From the NCBI RefSeq assembly GCF_011043625.1, contig NZ_JAAKGT010000003.1:342372-406371 (forward strand): a stretch of DNA of 64,000 nt, in the 5' to 3' direction. The translations under genes were made by a program, and so were the position numbers. Numbering within the stretch: the stretch's first letter is position 1; the number at the start of each line of letters is the position of its first letter. This DNA is from Caulobacter sp. 602-2 (GTDB lineage: Bacteria > Pseudomonadota > Alphaproteobacteria > Caulobacterales > Caulobacteraceae). The notes below the pieces were generated by a model. The model was given only the letters and a program-made list of their open reading frames with translations, had not been told where the DNA came from and did not search any database. Of this stretch, positions 28,126 to 37,770 are shown in pieces.

Positions 28126-29241
28126 GTGATCAGCACCGTTCCCGTGGGCCTGGGCGATCGCGCCTACGACGTCGTCATCGGCACGGGCCTGATCGACAAG
28201 GCCGGCGAGCACGTCCTGCCGTTCCTGGCCAAGCGCAAGCGCTGCGCCGTGGTCACCGACGCCAATGTCGGCGAGCACCATGTCGAGCGCCTGTCGGTGT
28301 CGCTGGAGAAGGCCGGCGCCTCGGTCGACGTCATCGTGCTGCCGCCGGGCGAGGAGACCAAGAGCTTCGAGGGCCTGGCGCACCTGTCGGACCAGTTGCT
28401 GGCGCTGGGCCTGGAGCGCGGCGACATGATCGTGGCCTTCGGCGGCGGCGTGATCGGCGACCTCGCCGGCTTCGCCGCGGCGATCTACAAGCGCGGCGTC
28501 GACTTCATCCAGATCCCGACCTCGCTGCTGGCCCAGGTCGACAGCTCGGTCGGCGGCAAGACCGCCATCGACACCCCGCGCGGCAAGAACCTGATCGGCG
28601 CCTTCCATCAGCCGCGCCTCGTCCTGGCCGACCTCGACGTGCTGGCCACCCTGCCCGCCCGCGAGCTGGCCTGCGGCTATGCCGAGGTCATCAAGTACGG
28701 GCTGCTGGGCGACTTCGACTTCTTCGAATGGCTGGAAAAGAACGTCCACGCCGTGCTCGAGCGCGACACCCAGGCCCTGGTCCGCGCCGTCGGCCGCAGC
28801 GTCGAGATGAAGGCCGAGATCGTCGCCGAGGACGAGAAGGAGGCCGGCCGCCGCGCGCTGCTGAACCTCGGCCACACCTTCGGCCACGCCATCGAGGCCG
28901 AGATGGGTTTCGGCGACGCGCTCAAGCACGGCGAGGCCGTCGGCGTGGGCATGGCCCAGGCCTTCCGCTTCTCGGCCGCCCAGGGGCTGTGCCCCGCGCA
29001 GGACGCCGTCCGTGCCGTGGCCGCGATCAAGGCCGCCGGCCTGCCGACCACCCTGGCCGAGGTGCGGCCCGAGCCGTTCGACGCCGACGCCCTGATCGCC
29101 CACATGGGCCAGGACAAGAAGGCCGAGGGCGGCGCCCTGACCTTCGTGCTGGTGCGCGCCATCGGCGACGCGTTCGTCGCCAAGGGCGTCGATCCGGCCC
29201 CGCTTCGCGCCTTCCTGGTGAGCGAAGGCGCCGCGGGCTGA
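28126..29241 (+). CDS. aroB: 3-dehydroquinate synthase
   Basis: 371-aa NAD+ and metal-dependent enzyme converting DAHP to 3-dehydroquinate, the second step of the shikimate pathway. Motifs: [49 protein letters not shown] and the metal histidines in [11 protein letters not shown] and [11 protein letters not shown]. It starts with GTG, 4 bp after the aroK stop, with GGAGAG before it. Full length for the family. Confidence 0.97.
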   Translation: MISTVPVGLGDRAYDVVIGTGLIDKAGEHVLPFLAKRKRCAVVTDANVGEHHVERLSVSLEKAGASVDVIVLPPGEETKSFEGLAHLSDQLLALGLERGDMIVAFGGGVIGDLAGFAAAIYKRGVDFIQIPTSLLAQVDSSVGGKTAIDTPRGKNLIGAFHQPRLVLADLDVLATLPARELACGYAEVIKYGLLGDFDFFEWLEKNVHAVLERDTQALVRAVGRSVEMKAEIVAEDEKEAGRRALLNLGHTFGHAIEAEMGFGDALKHGEAVGVGMAQAFRFSAAQGLCPAQDAVRAVAAIKAAGLPTTLAEVRPEPFDADALIAHMGQDKKAEGGALTFVLVRAIGDAFVAKGVDPAPLRAFLVSEGAAG

Positions 29242-29390
29242 AGCGGTTGCAAGACGGGCGTTTCTGCTCGTCCGCAATCCCGCTTCCCTAAAGGCCAAGC
29301 TTGTTTACGATCGAGCGGAACCGCCGTGGTTGCGGCGCGTTCAAGTCGACGCGCCGGAGTGTCGGCGATGGGGTCTAGGGGGGAGCCTAG

Positions 29391-31013
29391 GTGACCGTTT
29401 TGGAGGCCGACGCGGTGTCAGCGACGGAGGAGATTGCCGATCTCCGCCGACGGCTGGCCGAAGCGCAGGCTGCTCACACCGACGAGGTGCGCCGGAACCA
29501 GGCGTTCAGCCGCATCGCCGCGGCCATCGGCGCGCACCAGAGCCTGGGCGAGACCGTCCAGGCGGTGATCGACGGCGGCGTCGAGCTGATCGGCGCCCAG
29601 TTCGGAGCCTTCTTCTACAACGTCGTCGACAAGGCCGGAGAGAGCTACATGCTCTACGGCCTGGCCGGGGCGCCGCCCGAGGCGTTCGCCGACTTTCCGA
29701 TGCCGCGCAAGACCGCGATCTTCGCCCCCACCTTCGACGGCGTGGGCGTGGTGCGTTCCGACGACATCCTGGCCGATCCCCGCTACGGCCTCAGCGGCCC
29801 CTACAAGGGCATGCCCGAGGGCCACCTGCCGGTGCGCAGCTATCTGGCCGCGCCGGTCAAGACCGTCGACGGCCTGGTGCTGGGCGGCCTGTTCTTCGGC
29901 CATCGCGAGCCGGGCCGCTTCGACGCGCGGGCCGAGACCGTGATCGTGGGCCTGGCCGCCCAGGCCGCCGTCGCCATCGAATGGAGCCGCGCCGGCGAGG
30001 CCGGCGACCGCGAGCTCACCGAGCGCCGCCGCACCGAGGAGCGCCTGAAGTTCGCCCTCGATTCCGGCCGCCTGGGCTCCTGGGAACTCGACGTCGAGAC
30101 CCGCGCCTACGACGCCTCCGACATCTGCAAGTCGAACTACGGCCGCACCTCCGACGAGACCTTCGGCTTCGACGACCTGGTCGCCACCATCCACGCCAGC
30201 GACCGCGAGCGGATGCTGGCGGCGATGGACGAGGCGATCCGCACCGGGGGCGACTACGACATCGAGTACCGCGTGGTGATCCCCAGCGGCGAGACGCGCT
30301 GGGTGCACGCCCGCGGCCGCGCCGCCGTGCGCGACGAGACGCCGGTGATCGGCGGCGGCGTGCGGCGCATGGCCGGGGTGTCGCTGGACATCACCGAGCG
30401 CAAGCGCGCCGAGGAGCGCCAGCGCCTTCTGCTCAACGAACTGAACCACCGCGTGAAGAACACCCTGGTCACCGTCCAGTCGATGGCCGCCCAGACCCTG
30501 CGCGCCGCCGACGACCTGCCTGCCTTCCGCGAGGCCTTCGAGGCCCGGCTGATCGCCCTGTCGCAGACCCACAACCTGCTGACCGAACAGAACTGGGAAA
30601 GCGCCAGCCTGCGCGAGATCGTCGACGCCGAGCTGGAGGCCTTCGCCGGCCGCGAGCGCCTGGATTTCGACTACGCCCGCGACCTGCGGCTCAATCCCAA
30701 GGCCACCGTGGCCATCGGCATGGCCGTGCACGAGCTGGCCACCAACGCCGCCAAGTACGGCGCGCTGTCGACGCCGGAAGGCCGGGTCACCGTGGCCTGG
30801 GCCATCGAGCCGCCGGAAGCCCCCGCCCGTCTCGTCCTGCGCTGGACCGAGCGCGGCGGCCCCGCCGTCACCACGCCGAGCCGTCGCGGCTTCGGCGCCC
30901 GCCTTCTGGAGAAGGGCCTCGCCGGCGAGTTGTCCGGCGTGGTCCGTCTCGCCTATGATCAATCAGGCTTGGGCTGCGCCATGACGCTGCCCCTCGCCGC
31001 CCTGGAGCCGTGA
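29391..31013 (+). CDS. HWE-family sensor histidine kinase (GAF-PAS)
   Basis: 540-aa soluble kinase: GAF domain about 35-197, PAS/PAC about 215-338, then the HWE kinase core. His353 lies in LNELNHRVKNTLV, the N-box asparagine Asn452 in HELATNAAKYGAL, and the family-defining Trp/Glu pair in LRWTERGG (485, 487). A GTG start follows GGGGGGAG. Membrane segments are absent, so it probably senses a cytoplasmic signal; GAF/PAS ligands are not identifiable. The stop overlaps the start of the next gene, so kinase and response regulator are produced together. Confidence 0.9.
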   Translation: MTVLEADAVSATEEIADLRRRLAEAQAAHTDEVRRNQAFSRIAAAIGAHQSLGETVQAVIDGGVELIGAQFGAFFYNVVDKAGESYMLYGLAGAPPEAFADFPMPRKTAIFAPTFDGVGVVRSDDILADPRYGLSGPYKGMPEGHLPVRSYLAAPVKTVDGLVLGGLFFGHREPGRFDARAETVIVGLAAQAAVAIEWSRAGEAGDRELTERRRTEERLKFALDSGRLGSWELDVETRAYDASDICKSNYGRTSDETFGFDDLVATIHASDRERMLAAMDEAIRTGGDYDIEYRVVIPSGETRWVHARGRAAVRDETPVIGGGVRRMAGVSLDITERKRAEERQRLLLNELNHRVKNTLVTVQSMAAQTLRAADDLPAFREAFEARLIALSQTHNLLTEQNWESASLREIVDAELEAFAGRERLDFDYARDLRLNPKATVAIGMAVHELATNAAKYGALSTPEGRVTVAWAIEPPEAPARLVLRWTERGGPAVTTPSRRGFGARLLEKGLAGELSGVVRLAYDQSGLGCAMTLPLAALEP

Positions 31014-31387
31014 AACAGATGAAGACCCTCGCCGCCCTGAAGGTACTGGTGGTCGAAGACGAAGCCCTCGTCTCGATGCTGGTCGAGGACATGCTCGGCG
31101 ATCTCGGCTGCGAGGTCGTGGGTCCGGCCGCCGAGATCGAGGAGGCCCTGCGCCTGGCCGGCTCGGCCGAGATCGACGCGGCCCTGCTCGACGTCAACCT
31201 GGGCGGACGTCCGATCTTCCCGGTCGCCGACGCCCTGAAGGCGCGCGGCGTGCCCTTCGCCTTCGCCAGCGGCTACGGCGAGGCGGGCCTGACCGAACCG
31301 CACAAGGGCTCGCCGGTGCTGCAGAAGCCGTTCCGCGAAGCCGACCTGCGCCGGGTGCTCGAAGGCCTCGCCGCCCAGGTCGTCTGA
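31010..31387 (+). CDS. Single-domain response regulator
   Basis: 125-aa receiver domain only. Acidic pocket in VLVVEDEALVSML, phospho-Asp in AALLDVNLGG, and the conserved Lys in VLQKPFREADL. A GTG start overlapping the kinase stop (GTGA) is chosen; an ATG three codons later is equally readable. With no output domain it probably works by protein interaction, as in alphaproteobacterial general-stress or phosphorelay pathways. No sigma-factor or anti-sigma gene is adjacent. Confidence 0.9.
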   Translation: MKQMKTLAALKVLVVEDEALVSMLVEDMLGDLGCEVVGPAAEIEEALRLAGSAEIDAALLDVNLGGRPIFPVADALKARGVPFAFASGYGEAGLTEPHKGSPVLQKPFREADLRRVLEGLAAQVV

Positions 31388-31414
31388 GGCTTCCAGACCC
31401 TCTGAGAAACAAAG

Positions 31415-31446
31415 AACGGGCGGCCTTGCGGCGCGCCCGTTTTTTC
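31415..31446 (+). terminator. Terminator of the kinase/regulator operon
   Basis: AACGGGCG..CGCCCGTT hairpin followed by TTTTTT, an intrinsic terminator for the rightward operon. Confidence 0.8.
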
Positions 31447-31474
31447 ATGCCCGCGCGCTTGCCCGGCGCGCACG

Positions 31475-31504
31475 AAAAAGGGCGGCGGAGAAACTCCGCC
31501 GCCC
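31475..31504 (-). terminator. Terminator of the large TonB receptor gene
   Basis: GGGCGGCGGAG-AAA-CTCCGCCGCCC hairpin with AAAAA on its left side, which reads as a U tract on the minus strand. It ends the leftward receptor gene. Confidence 0.85.
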
Positions 31505-31529
31505 TCGATCGAGCAAGCTCGCGTCGGGA

Positions 31530-34500
31530 TTAGAAGGTCTTGGTGACCGAAATCCAGCCGCGACGGCCCAGCAGATCGTAGAGGTTCAGAGCCGCGGTGC
31601 CCTTGCGGTACAGACCGCTGCCGGCAAGCGGCGCTTCCTCGCCGAACAGGTTCTGGATACCAGCGCGGAAGGTCCAGTCGTCCTTGCGGCGGGTGATCGA
31701 GATGTTGTGGTAGGCCGTGAACTCGTTATACAGCTTGCGGTAGATCGGCTGGTTGTTCACCACCAGCGAACCCGGGGTCGCCAGGGCGCCCGAAGCGTTG
31801 CGGAACGACGAGCAGGCCCCCACTTGCGGCGTCGTGCTGCCGGTCGGGGTGAACGTGCAGGTCACGTTGTACGTGGCGTTGGTCGAGGCCAGGTCGGTGC
31901 CCAGCACTTCGGTGTCCGAAGCCTTGCCGTACATGTCGACGCCCCAGGCCAGGGTCCAGTCGCCGCGCTCGAAGCGGACGTTGACGCCGCCCGTGAAGTC
32001 CGGCTCGGTGGTCGAACCGTTGTAGTCTTCGGCGTCAGCCGCGCCCAGGAGCTCGGTGGTGTCCTCGAGCTGCCAGGTGAACTGGCCGTCGATGATCATC
32101 CGGGTCTCGCCGAACTCGTGCTGGTAGCGCACGTTCATGTCGATGCCGCGGTTCTTCTGCGCCGCCACGTTCACGTAGGAGTTGTCGACCTGCGTGATGC
32201 CGTAGTTGGTGGTCGACGGCGTGTTGGTGCGGGTGAACAGCGAGCAGTACGGGTTGTTCGGGAAGTCCGTGCGGCTGTAGCACTGGTACAGGATGTTGGC
32301 CGCGCCGAAGGTGCGGATTTCGTCCTTCACGTCGTACTCGAAGTAGTCGACCGCGACGCTCAGGTCGATGAACGACGGCGTCCAGATCACGCCGACCATC
32401 GAAGCGTCGGAGGTTTCCGGCTTCAGGACGTCACGACCACCGCCGGTCAGCACCAGGGCCGACGGAACGCCGGTGCCGGTGTAGTTTTCCGGGATGCTGG
32501 TGCCAGCCGGCAGACCCGGGTGGTTGGTGCCGGCGCAGTTGGCGCGGATGACCGGGTTTTCGTTGTTCTGGTAGTTCACGCAGGGGTCGATCGCCTGGCT
32601 TTGGAAGGCCGTGCGGGCGCCGATGAACTGTTCGAACAGCGCCGGAGCGCGGAACGAGGTGCCGTAGCTGCCGCGCAGGCGCAGGGCCGGCACGATCTGC
32701 CAGTTCACGCCGACCTTGTAGGTCTCGCTCTGACCGTACGACTCGTAGTCCGAGATGCGGCCCGACAGGTTGACGTTCAGGCTCTGGACCAGCGGCAGCG
32801 ACTTGAACACCGGGATGTCCAGTTCGCCGTAGGCTTCGCGGACGGTGTCCGAGCCCTTGGTGATGCCGGCCGTGGTGTAGTTGTACATGTTACGAGCCAG
32901 GGCGTTTTCGCCCGGGTTGTCGTTGATCTCGTCCTTGCGCCAGGACACGCCGAAGGCCGCGCCCAGCGGGCCGGCCGGCAGGGTGAACAGGTCGCCCGTG
33001 ATCGAGACTTCCGCCGTCGTCTGGGTGTACTCGGTGGTGCCGCGGTTCCAGCCGAACAGGAACGCGCGCTCCTGGTCGTTGAACTGGCCCGAGACGACGC
33101 GCTGCGAGGTCCAGGGGATGCCGGCGCCGCCGTTCAGGTTGGCGCAGCTGAAGCCCGACTTGTTGCCGATGAAGGCCGGGTTGTTGGTGCAGGCGCTGGC
33201 GCCCGACACGGCCGTCAGGCGGTCGGTGTAGATGAACTCGTTGTTGTATTCGCCGTCCGACTTGGCGCGTTGGACGTAGGCGTCCCAGTGCCAGCCGCCG
33301 AGCACCGGCAGTTCGGGCAGTTCGCCCTTGATGCCGATCACGCCGCGCAGGTAGTCGACGTTCTGGTTGGCGAACAGGGTGCGGGCGATGAACACGCTGG
33401 TGGTGTAGCCGAAGGGCGTGCCGTTCGGAGCCACGTTGTTCGGGTTCGAGGCCAGCAGGCCGCCCGTGGTCGAGCCCAGGATGCCGTTGTTGGTGCTGGT
33501 GACCGTGGCCGGGCCGACGTTCGAGATCTGGTTCGTCTCGGTCTCACGACGCGAGTACATGAACTCGCCGTAGACTTCGGTCTTCGAGGTCAGATCGAAG
33601 CCGCCGGTCAGGAACACGCCGTAACGGGTCATCGGGTTGATGACCTGCTCCTGCGCGTAGAGCGGGGTGTCGAGATAGGTGTCGGCGTTGCGGTACGTGG
33701 TCGGATAGCCGGCGCGGTTCACGCGGGCCATGCCGGCGTACGGCGAGTCGTTGCCGTACTGGGCGGTGCCGTAGTCACGACCCGGTTGGGCGTAGACCAG
33801 AACGCGGTTGTTGACGTTGTCGACGACCTGGATGGCGTTGTTGGTGATGTTGCTGCAGAGGTACGAACCGTCGTGCAGGCGCTGGTCGAGGCGGTCGCCG
33901 TTGGTCGGGTCGAAGTAGACGTTCTGCGTGCAGCGCAGGTTGTCGCGGTCGCCGCGGGTCAGCGGGTTGCGCTTGTAGTAGTCGCCCGAGATGCCGATGT
34001 AGCCGCGGTCGAAGGTCTTGCCCCAGTTGCCGTTGACCTGGAAGCGCTCGCCGCCGCTCTCGAAGGGCTGGTTGCCGTAGACCGTGATGGCGCCGCCATC
34101 GACGTTGTCCTTGGTGATGATGTTGACCACGCCGGCGACGGCGTCCGAGCCGTAGACCGACGAAGCGCCGTCCTTCAGGATTTCCTGACGGGCGATGATC
34201 GACTGCGGGATCACGGCGAGGTCGACGGGGCCGATGGCGCCCGAGACGCCGGCCGGGCCGACGCGACGGCCGTTCAGCAACACCAGCGTGCGGTTAGCCC
34301 CCAGGCCGCGCAGCGAGATGTAGTTGGCGCCCGAGGTGACCTGCTCCTGGCCGTAGGCCAGCGTGCCGATCAGCTGGCTGTTCACCTGGAACGAACCCGA
34401 GGCGACCGACGACTGTTGCAGAACTTCCGCAGTATCGATCAGGCCTTCGAGGGTCGCTTGCTCCGAGGTGATGACCTGGATCGGCGAAGCCGAGGTGTAC

Positions 34501-34682
34501 TCGTTGCGACGGATGCGCGAGCCGGTGACGATCAGCTCTTCGACTTCGCTGCCGTCTTCCTTGCTGGCGGTCTGGGTCGCCGGCTGGTTCGGCTTGGCAG
34601 GAGAAGTCTGGGCGAACGCCACGGAAGCGCTGGCCAGACCGATGAGGACTGTCGTCCCCAACAGAACGTTACGATTAAGCAT
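31530..34682 (-). CDS. TonB-dependent receptor (1050 aa)
   Basis: Large outer-membrane transporter of the type expanded in Caulobacter. The start is the ATG at 34682 after GGGGGAA. The signal peptide ends at AFAQT, the TonB box VEELIVTGSRIRR lies at about residues 48-60, and the plug shows ISLRGLGANRTLVLLNGRR and ASSVYGSDAVAGVVNIIT. The barrel finishes ISVTKTF with a terminal Phe. Length and the QTS..NQPATQ low-complexity N-terminus match receptors that import peptides or oligosaccharides. Divergent from an S9 peptidase, so peptides are the favoured substrate (inference). Confidence 0.92.
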   Translation of the reverse strand: MLNRNVLLGTTVLIGLASASVAFAQTSPAKPNQPATQTASKEDGSEVEELIVTGSRIRRNEYTSASPIQVITSEQATLEGLIDTAEVLQQSSVASGSFQVNSQLIGTLAYGQEQVTSGANYISLRGLGANRTLVLLNGRRVGPAGVSGAIGPVDLAVIPQSIIARQEILKDGASSVYGSDAVAGVVNIITKDNVDGGAITVYGNQPFESGGERFQVNGNWGKTFDRGYIGISGDYYKRNPLTRGDRDNLRCTQNVYFDPTNGDRLDQRLHDGSYLCSNITNNAIQVVDNVNNRVLVYAQPGRDYGTAQYGNDSPYAGMARVNRAGYPTTYRNADTYLDTPLYAQEQVINPMTRYGVFLTGGFDLTSKTEVYGEFMYSRRETETNQISNVGPATVTSTNNGILGSTTGGLLASNPNNVAPNGTPFGYTTSVFIARTLFANQNVDYLRGVIGIKGELPELPVLGGWHWDAYVQRAKSDGEYNNEFIYTDRLTAVSGASACTNNPAFIGNKSGFSCANLNGGAGIPWTSQRVVSGQFNDQERAFLFGWNRGTTEYTQTTAEVSITGDLFTLPAGPLGAAFGVSWRKDEINDNPGENALARNMYNYTTAGITKGSDTVREAYGELDIPVFKSLPLVQSLNVNLSGRISDYESYGQSETYKVGVNWQIVPALRLRGSYGTSFRAPALFEQFIGARTAFQSQAIDPCVNYQNNENPVIRANCAGTNHPGLPAGTSIPENYTGTGVPSALVLTGGGRDVLKPETSDASMVGVIWTPSFIDLSVAVDYFEYDVKDEIRTFGAANILYQCYSRTDFPNNPYCSLFTRTNTPSTTNYGITQVDNSYVNVAAQKNRGIDMNVRYQHEFGETRMIIDGQFTWQLEDTTELLGAADAEDYNGSTTEPDFTGGVNVRFERGDWTLAWGVDMYGKASDTEVLGTDLASTNATYNVTCTFTPTGSTTPQVGACSSFRNASGALATPGSLVVNNQPIYRKLYNEFTAYHNISITRRKDDWTFRAGIQNLFGEEAPLAGSGLYRKGTAALNLYDLLGRRGWISVTKTF

Positions 34683-35046
34683 CAAGAATTTCCCCCGGGG
34701 CGTCTCATAGCGGAATCGCCGTCCCCGATTGCGGCGCGCTAGGGCGCAGCCATGCCGCGCAGCCGGAAACCTAAAAGACGAGTTTGCGACGGCACAACCC
34801 GCATTGCGTAACCTACGGCAATCGGGGCCAAGCAGTTACAATTTGGACACAGTTTTGCCCCCGACGTGTCCGCGCGCTCAAAAAGTTTGCGAATGGCGTT
34901 CGAGGAACCCTAGTCTCCCCTCGGGGCGCAGGGGGAAGCAAGTTGCCCGGTAATAGCGAAAGCGAGCACGGCGCGAGCGGATTCGTGCCGCGCCCGCGCA
35001 CATCGCGATCGCCCCTGCGGCAACGAGTAATGAGCATGAGGACCAA
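34683..35046. other. Divergent intergenic region, no gene seen
   Basis: 364 bp between the divergent receptor and S9 peptidase genes. It is less GC-rich than the flanks in its middle part (34790-34880) and must contain both promoters. I could not fix -35/-10 elements with confidence and see no riboswitch. Confidence 0.5.
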
Positions 35047-37059
35047 GTGACGCCACAATTTCGCAAGCTTTGCCTGGCGGCCGCCGTCAGCTTGATGGCG
35101 CTGTCGGGGCCGGCGCTCGCCCATGCCGCGGCCAAGCCGCCGAGCGCGCGAGTCCTGACCCAGCGCCCGACCTATTCCAACGTCAGCGTGTCGCCGGACG
35201 GCAAGCACATCGTCGCCATCGTGTCCGAGGACGGCAAGGCCAGCTTCGTCGCCGTGTGGGACACCGGCGCCATGGACAAGCAGCCGGTGATGATGGGCGC
35301 CGAGGAAGGCTCCACCCTGATGGGCGCCTCGTTCATCAAGAACGACCGCATCCTGATCACCATGCAGAAGCCGTGGACCTTCGGCTCGTACAAGACCCAC
35401 ATCCGCCGCAGCCGCATCACCGACTTCGAACCGACCCGCGGCGCCAAGAAGATGCTCGACCTGGCGGGCAAGGACGATCCGTCCGTTCGCGCCAGCATCG
35501 TCAGCCGCCTGCCGCTCGACCCGCGCAACATCCTCGTCAACGTCGAGGGCGACTACTTCAAGATGGACGTCTACACGGGCGCCCAGGAACGCGTGTACCG
35601 CGGCTCGGAAAAGTACGGCTACACCTTCGACTCCAACGGCGAGGTGCGCCTGCGCCGCTCGGTCGATTTCGAGAACGGCCAGATCTACTTCCTGATCGAG
35701 CTGAAGAACCCCAAGACCGGCGAGTTCGAGCCCCACTTCAAGTACTTCGGCAAGGACCGCGATCCGGTCGAGGTCGTGGGCTACTCCAAGGATCCCAACA
35801 TCGTCTACATCTCGGCCTCGCAGGGCCAGGACAAGGTCGGGATCTACACCTACGACATCGCCCAGAAGAAGATCCTGGAGCCGCTGTTCCAGCACAAGAT
35901 GTTCGAGTCGACGGGCGTCATCCAGTCGATGGCCAAGGACGACTATCTCGACATCGTCGGCTACAGCTACGACGCCGAGCGCACCAACGAGTACTGGGAA
36001 AAGGGCTCGGCCCGCGGGGCCCAGCTGGACAGCCTGAACAAGGCGATCCGCGGCCTGACCGGCTCCAAGACCACCCGCGTGCCGTGGATCGACCCGGCTT
36101 CGGGCGATCAGGCCAACGTCTCGGTCGTCGACGGCGCGGCCACCGACATCCAGGCCTGGTCCGACGACATGAAGGTGGTCATCGCCGTCAAGTCGGGCCC
36201 CAAGCAGCCGCCGGAATTCTATCTGATCAAGGACGGCAAGTCGTCGCTGTTCGGCAAGAGCCGCGCCTCGATCGACATCGCCTCGCTTGGCGACACGCGC
36301 CTTGTGCAATACGCCGCGCGTGACGGCCTGCGAATTCCCGGCATCCTGACCACCCCGCCGGCCAGCTTCGGGACCGGTCCGTTCCCGACCATCATCCTGC
36401 CCCACGGCGGCCCCTGGGCCCGCGACCACATGGAGTGGGACGTCTCCGGCTGGACCCAGTACTTCGCCTCGCGCGGCTACGCCGTGCTGCAACCCCAGTT
36501 CCGCGGCTCGATGGGCTGGGGCCGCAAGCTCTGGACCGCCGGCGACAGCGAGTGGGGCCAGAAGATGCAGGACGACAAGGACGACGGCGCCAAGTGGCTG
36601 ATCGACGAGAAGATCGCCGATCCCAAGCGCATCGCCATGTTCGGCTATTCCTACGGCGGCTACGCGGCGCTGGCCGCCACCATCCGTCCGAACGGCCTCT
36701 ATCAGTGCGCGGTGTCGGGCGCCGGCGGCAGCCTGGCCGACATGAAGAAGGCCACGGCCGAAAGCCGCCTGCTGCGTGAGTTCCAGCGTCCGTTCGTGGG
36801 CGGCCTCGACGCCATCCAGGCCGCCGGCGAGGCCAAGATCCCGATCTTCCTCTATCACGGCGACCGCGACACGATCGTCGACATCAAGGACTCGCTGCGC
36901 TTCATCAACGGCCTCAAGGCGGCCGGCAAGCCGTACAAGTGGCTCGAGATCAAGGACATGGGCCACGGCTACGCGACCATGACCCCCGACATGATGGAGA
37001 CCCAGCTGGTCGAGATCGAAAAGTTCTTCCAGAACGAGTGCAAGCCCGGCGGCCTCTAG
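35047..37059 (+). CDS. S9 family peptidase (prolyl oligopeptidase-like)
   Basis: 670-aa exported serine peptidase. The GTG start follows TGAGGA; the signal peptide runs to about residue 28 (GPALAHAAA). Residues about 35-390 form a beta-propeller, followed by an alpha/beta-hydrolase domain. The catalytic triad is Ser535 in FGYSYGGYAAL, Asp606 or Asp608 in YHGDRDTIVD, and His640 in MGHGYATMT. Such enzymes trim short proline-containing or acylated peptides. The divergent receptor suggests import of peptides that are then cut in the periplasm. Confidence 0.92.
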   Translation: MTPQFRKLCLAAAVSLMALSGPALAHAAAKPPSARVLTQRPTYSNVSVSPDGKHIVAIVSEDGKASFVAVWDTGAMDKQPVMMGAEEGSTLMGASFIKNDRILITMQKPWTFGSYKTHIRRSRITDFEPTRGAKKMLDLAGKDDPSVRASIVSRLPLDPRNILVNVEGDYFKMDVYTGAQERVYRGSEKYGYTFDSNGEVRLRRSVDFENGQIYFLIELKNPKTGEFEPHFKYFGKDRDPVEVVGYSKDPNIVYISASQGQDKVGIYTYDIAQKKILEPLFQHKMFESTGVIQSMAKDDYLDIVGYSYDAERTNEYWEKGSARGAQLDSLNKAIRGLTGSKTTRVPWIDPASGDQANVSVVDGAATDIQAWSDDMKVVIAVKSGPKQPPEFYLIKDGKSSLFGKSRASIDIASLGDTRLVQYAARDGLRIPGILTTPPASFGTGPFPTIILPHGGPWARDHMEWDVSGWTQYFASRGYAVLQPQFRGSMGWGRKLWTAGDSEWGQKMQDDKDDGAKWLIDEKIADPKRIAMFGYSYGGYAALAATIRPNGLYQCAVSGAGGSLADMKKATAESRLLREFQRPFVGGLDAIQAAGEAKIPIFLYHGDRDTIVDIKDSLRFINGLKAAGKPYKWLEIKDMGHGYATMTPDMMETQLVEIEKFFQNECKPGGL

Positions 37060-37078
37060 CCCCCGGCGGCGAAAGCGA

Positions 37079-37106
37079 AGGGCGGCCCGCAAGGGCCGCC
37101 CTTTTT
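37079..37106 (+). terminator. Terminator of the S9 peptidase gene
   Basis: AGGGCGGCCC-GCAA-GGGCCGCCCT perfect hairpin followed by TTTTT. Confidence 0.85.
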
Positions 37107-37117
37107 CGTTCGCGGGA

Positions 37118-37690
37118 TCAGCGCCCCTTGGGCGGCGCCACCGAGAAGTCCATGTCGAACAGGGTGGGAACGTCGCTCACCCTGGCCCGCTCGATGGTCA
37201 GCAGCCGGGCCTTGGTCGACGCGCCGCCGTCGGCGCTGAAGCCGCCCATCTTGCCGTCGGCGCCCAGCACCCGGTGGCAAGGCACCACGATCGGCCAGGG
37301 ATTTTCGCCCAGCGCCTTGCCCACCGCCCGCATGGCGCCGGGCTCGCCCATAGCCTTGGCCACCTGGCCGTAGGTCGAGGTCTCACCGGGACGGATGGCC
37401 CGGGCGATCTCGTAGACCCGGCGATTGAAGGGCTGGACCACGGTCAGGTCCAGCGCCACGTCCGACAGGTCGTCGCGCCCCCCGGCCAAGAGGTCGATGA
37501 TGCGGTCGGCCGCCTCGTCCACCTCCGACGGCGGCGCGGTCTCGACGGCGTCGGGATAGCGCTTGCGCAGCCGCGCCCAGGCCGCCCCGGGCGCGCTCTC
37601 GGGCAGCTGCACGCCGATCAGGCCAGCCGCGCCCCACGCCAGGCCGCAGCGACCGATCGCCGTCTCGAAAAGCATGAAGCCCTGTCCCAT
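37118..37690 (-). CDS. Methylated-DNA-[protein]-cysteine S-methyltransferase (Ogt/MGMT)
   Basis: 190-aa DNA repair protein that accepts the alkyl group from O6-alkylguanine irreversibly. The active-site Cys138 sits in VVPCHRVLGADGKMGGF. The helix-turn-helix part is ETSTYGQVAKAMGEPGAMRAVGKALGEN, in the usual order. It lacks an Ada AraC domain, so it is the constitutive Ogt type. Short distance to the preceding terminator; it faces the S9 gene. Confidence 0.95.
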   Translation of the reverse strand: MGQGFMLFETAIGRCGLAWGAAGLIGVQLPESAPGAAWARLRKRYPDAVETAPPSEVDEAADRIIDLLAGGRDDLSDVALDLTVVQPFNRRVYEIARAIRPGETSTYGQVAKAMGEPGAMRAVGKALGENPWPIVVPCHRVLGADGKMGGFSADGGASTKARLLTIERARVSDVPTLFDMDFSVAPPKGR

Positions 37691-37770
37691 CGCTCAACAG
37701 ATTAACACCGCTGTTGCAGGAGGCGAGCGCGGGCTTCTACCTTTCCACGACCTTGCTTCGGAGACCGCCC

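Noticed and set aside
34683..35046. Riboswitch (for example cobalamin) before the large receptor
   Set aside because: I could not find conserved box sequences, and the region is shared by divergent promoters.
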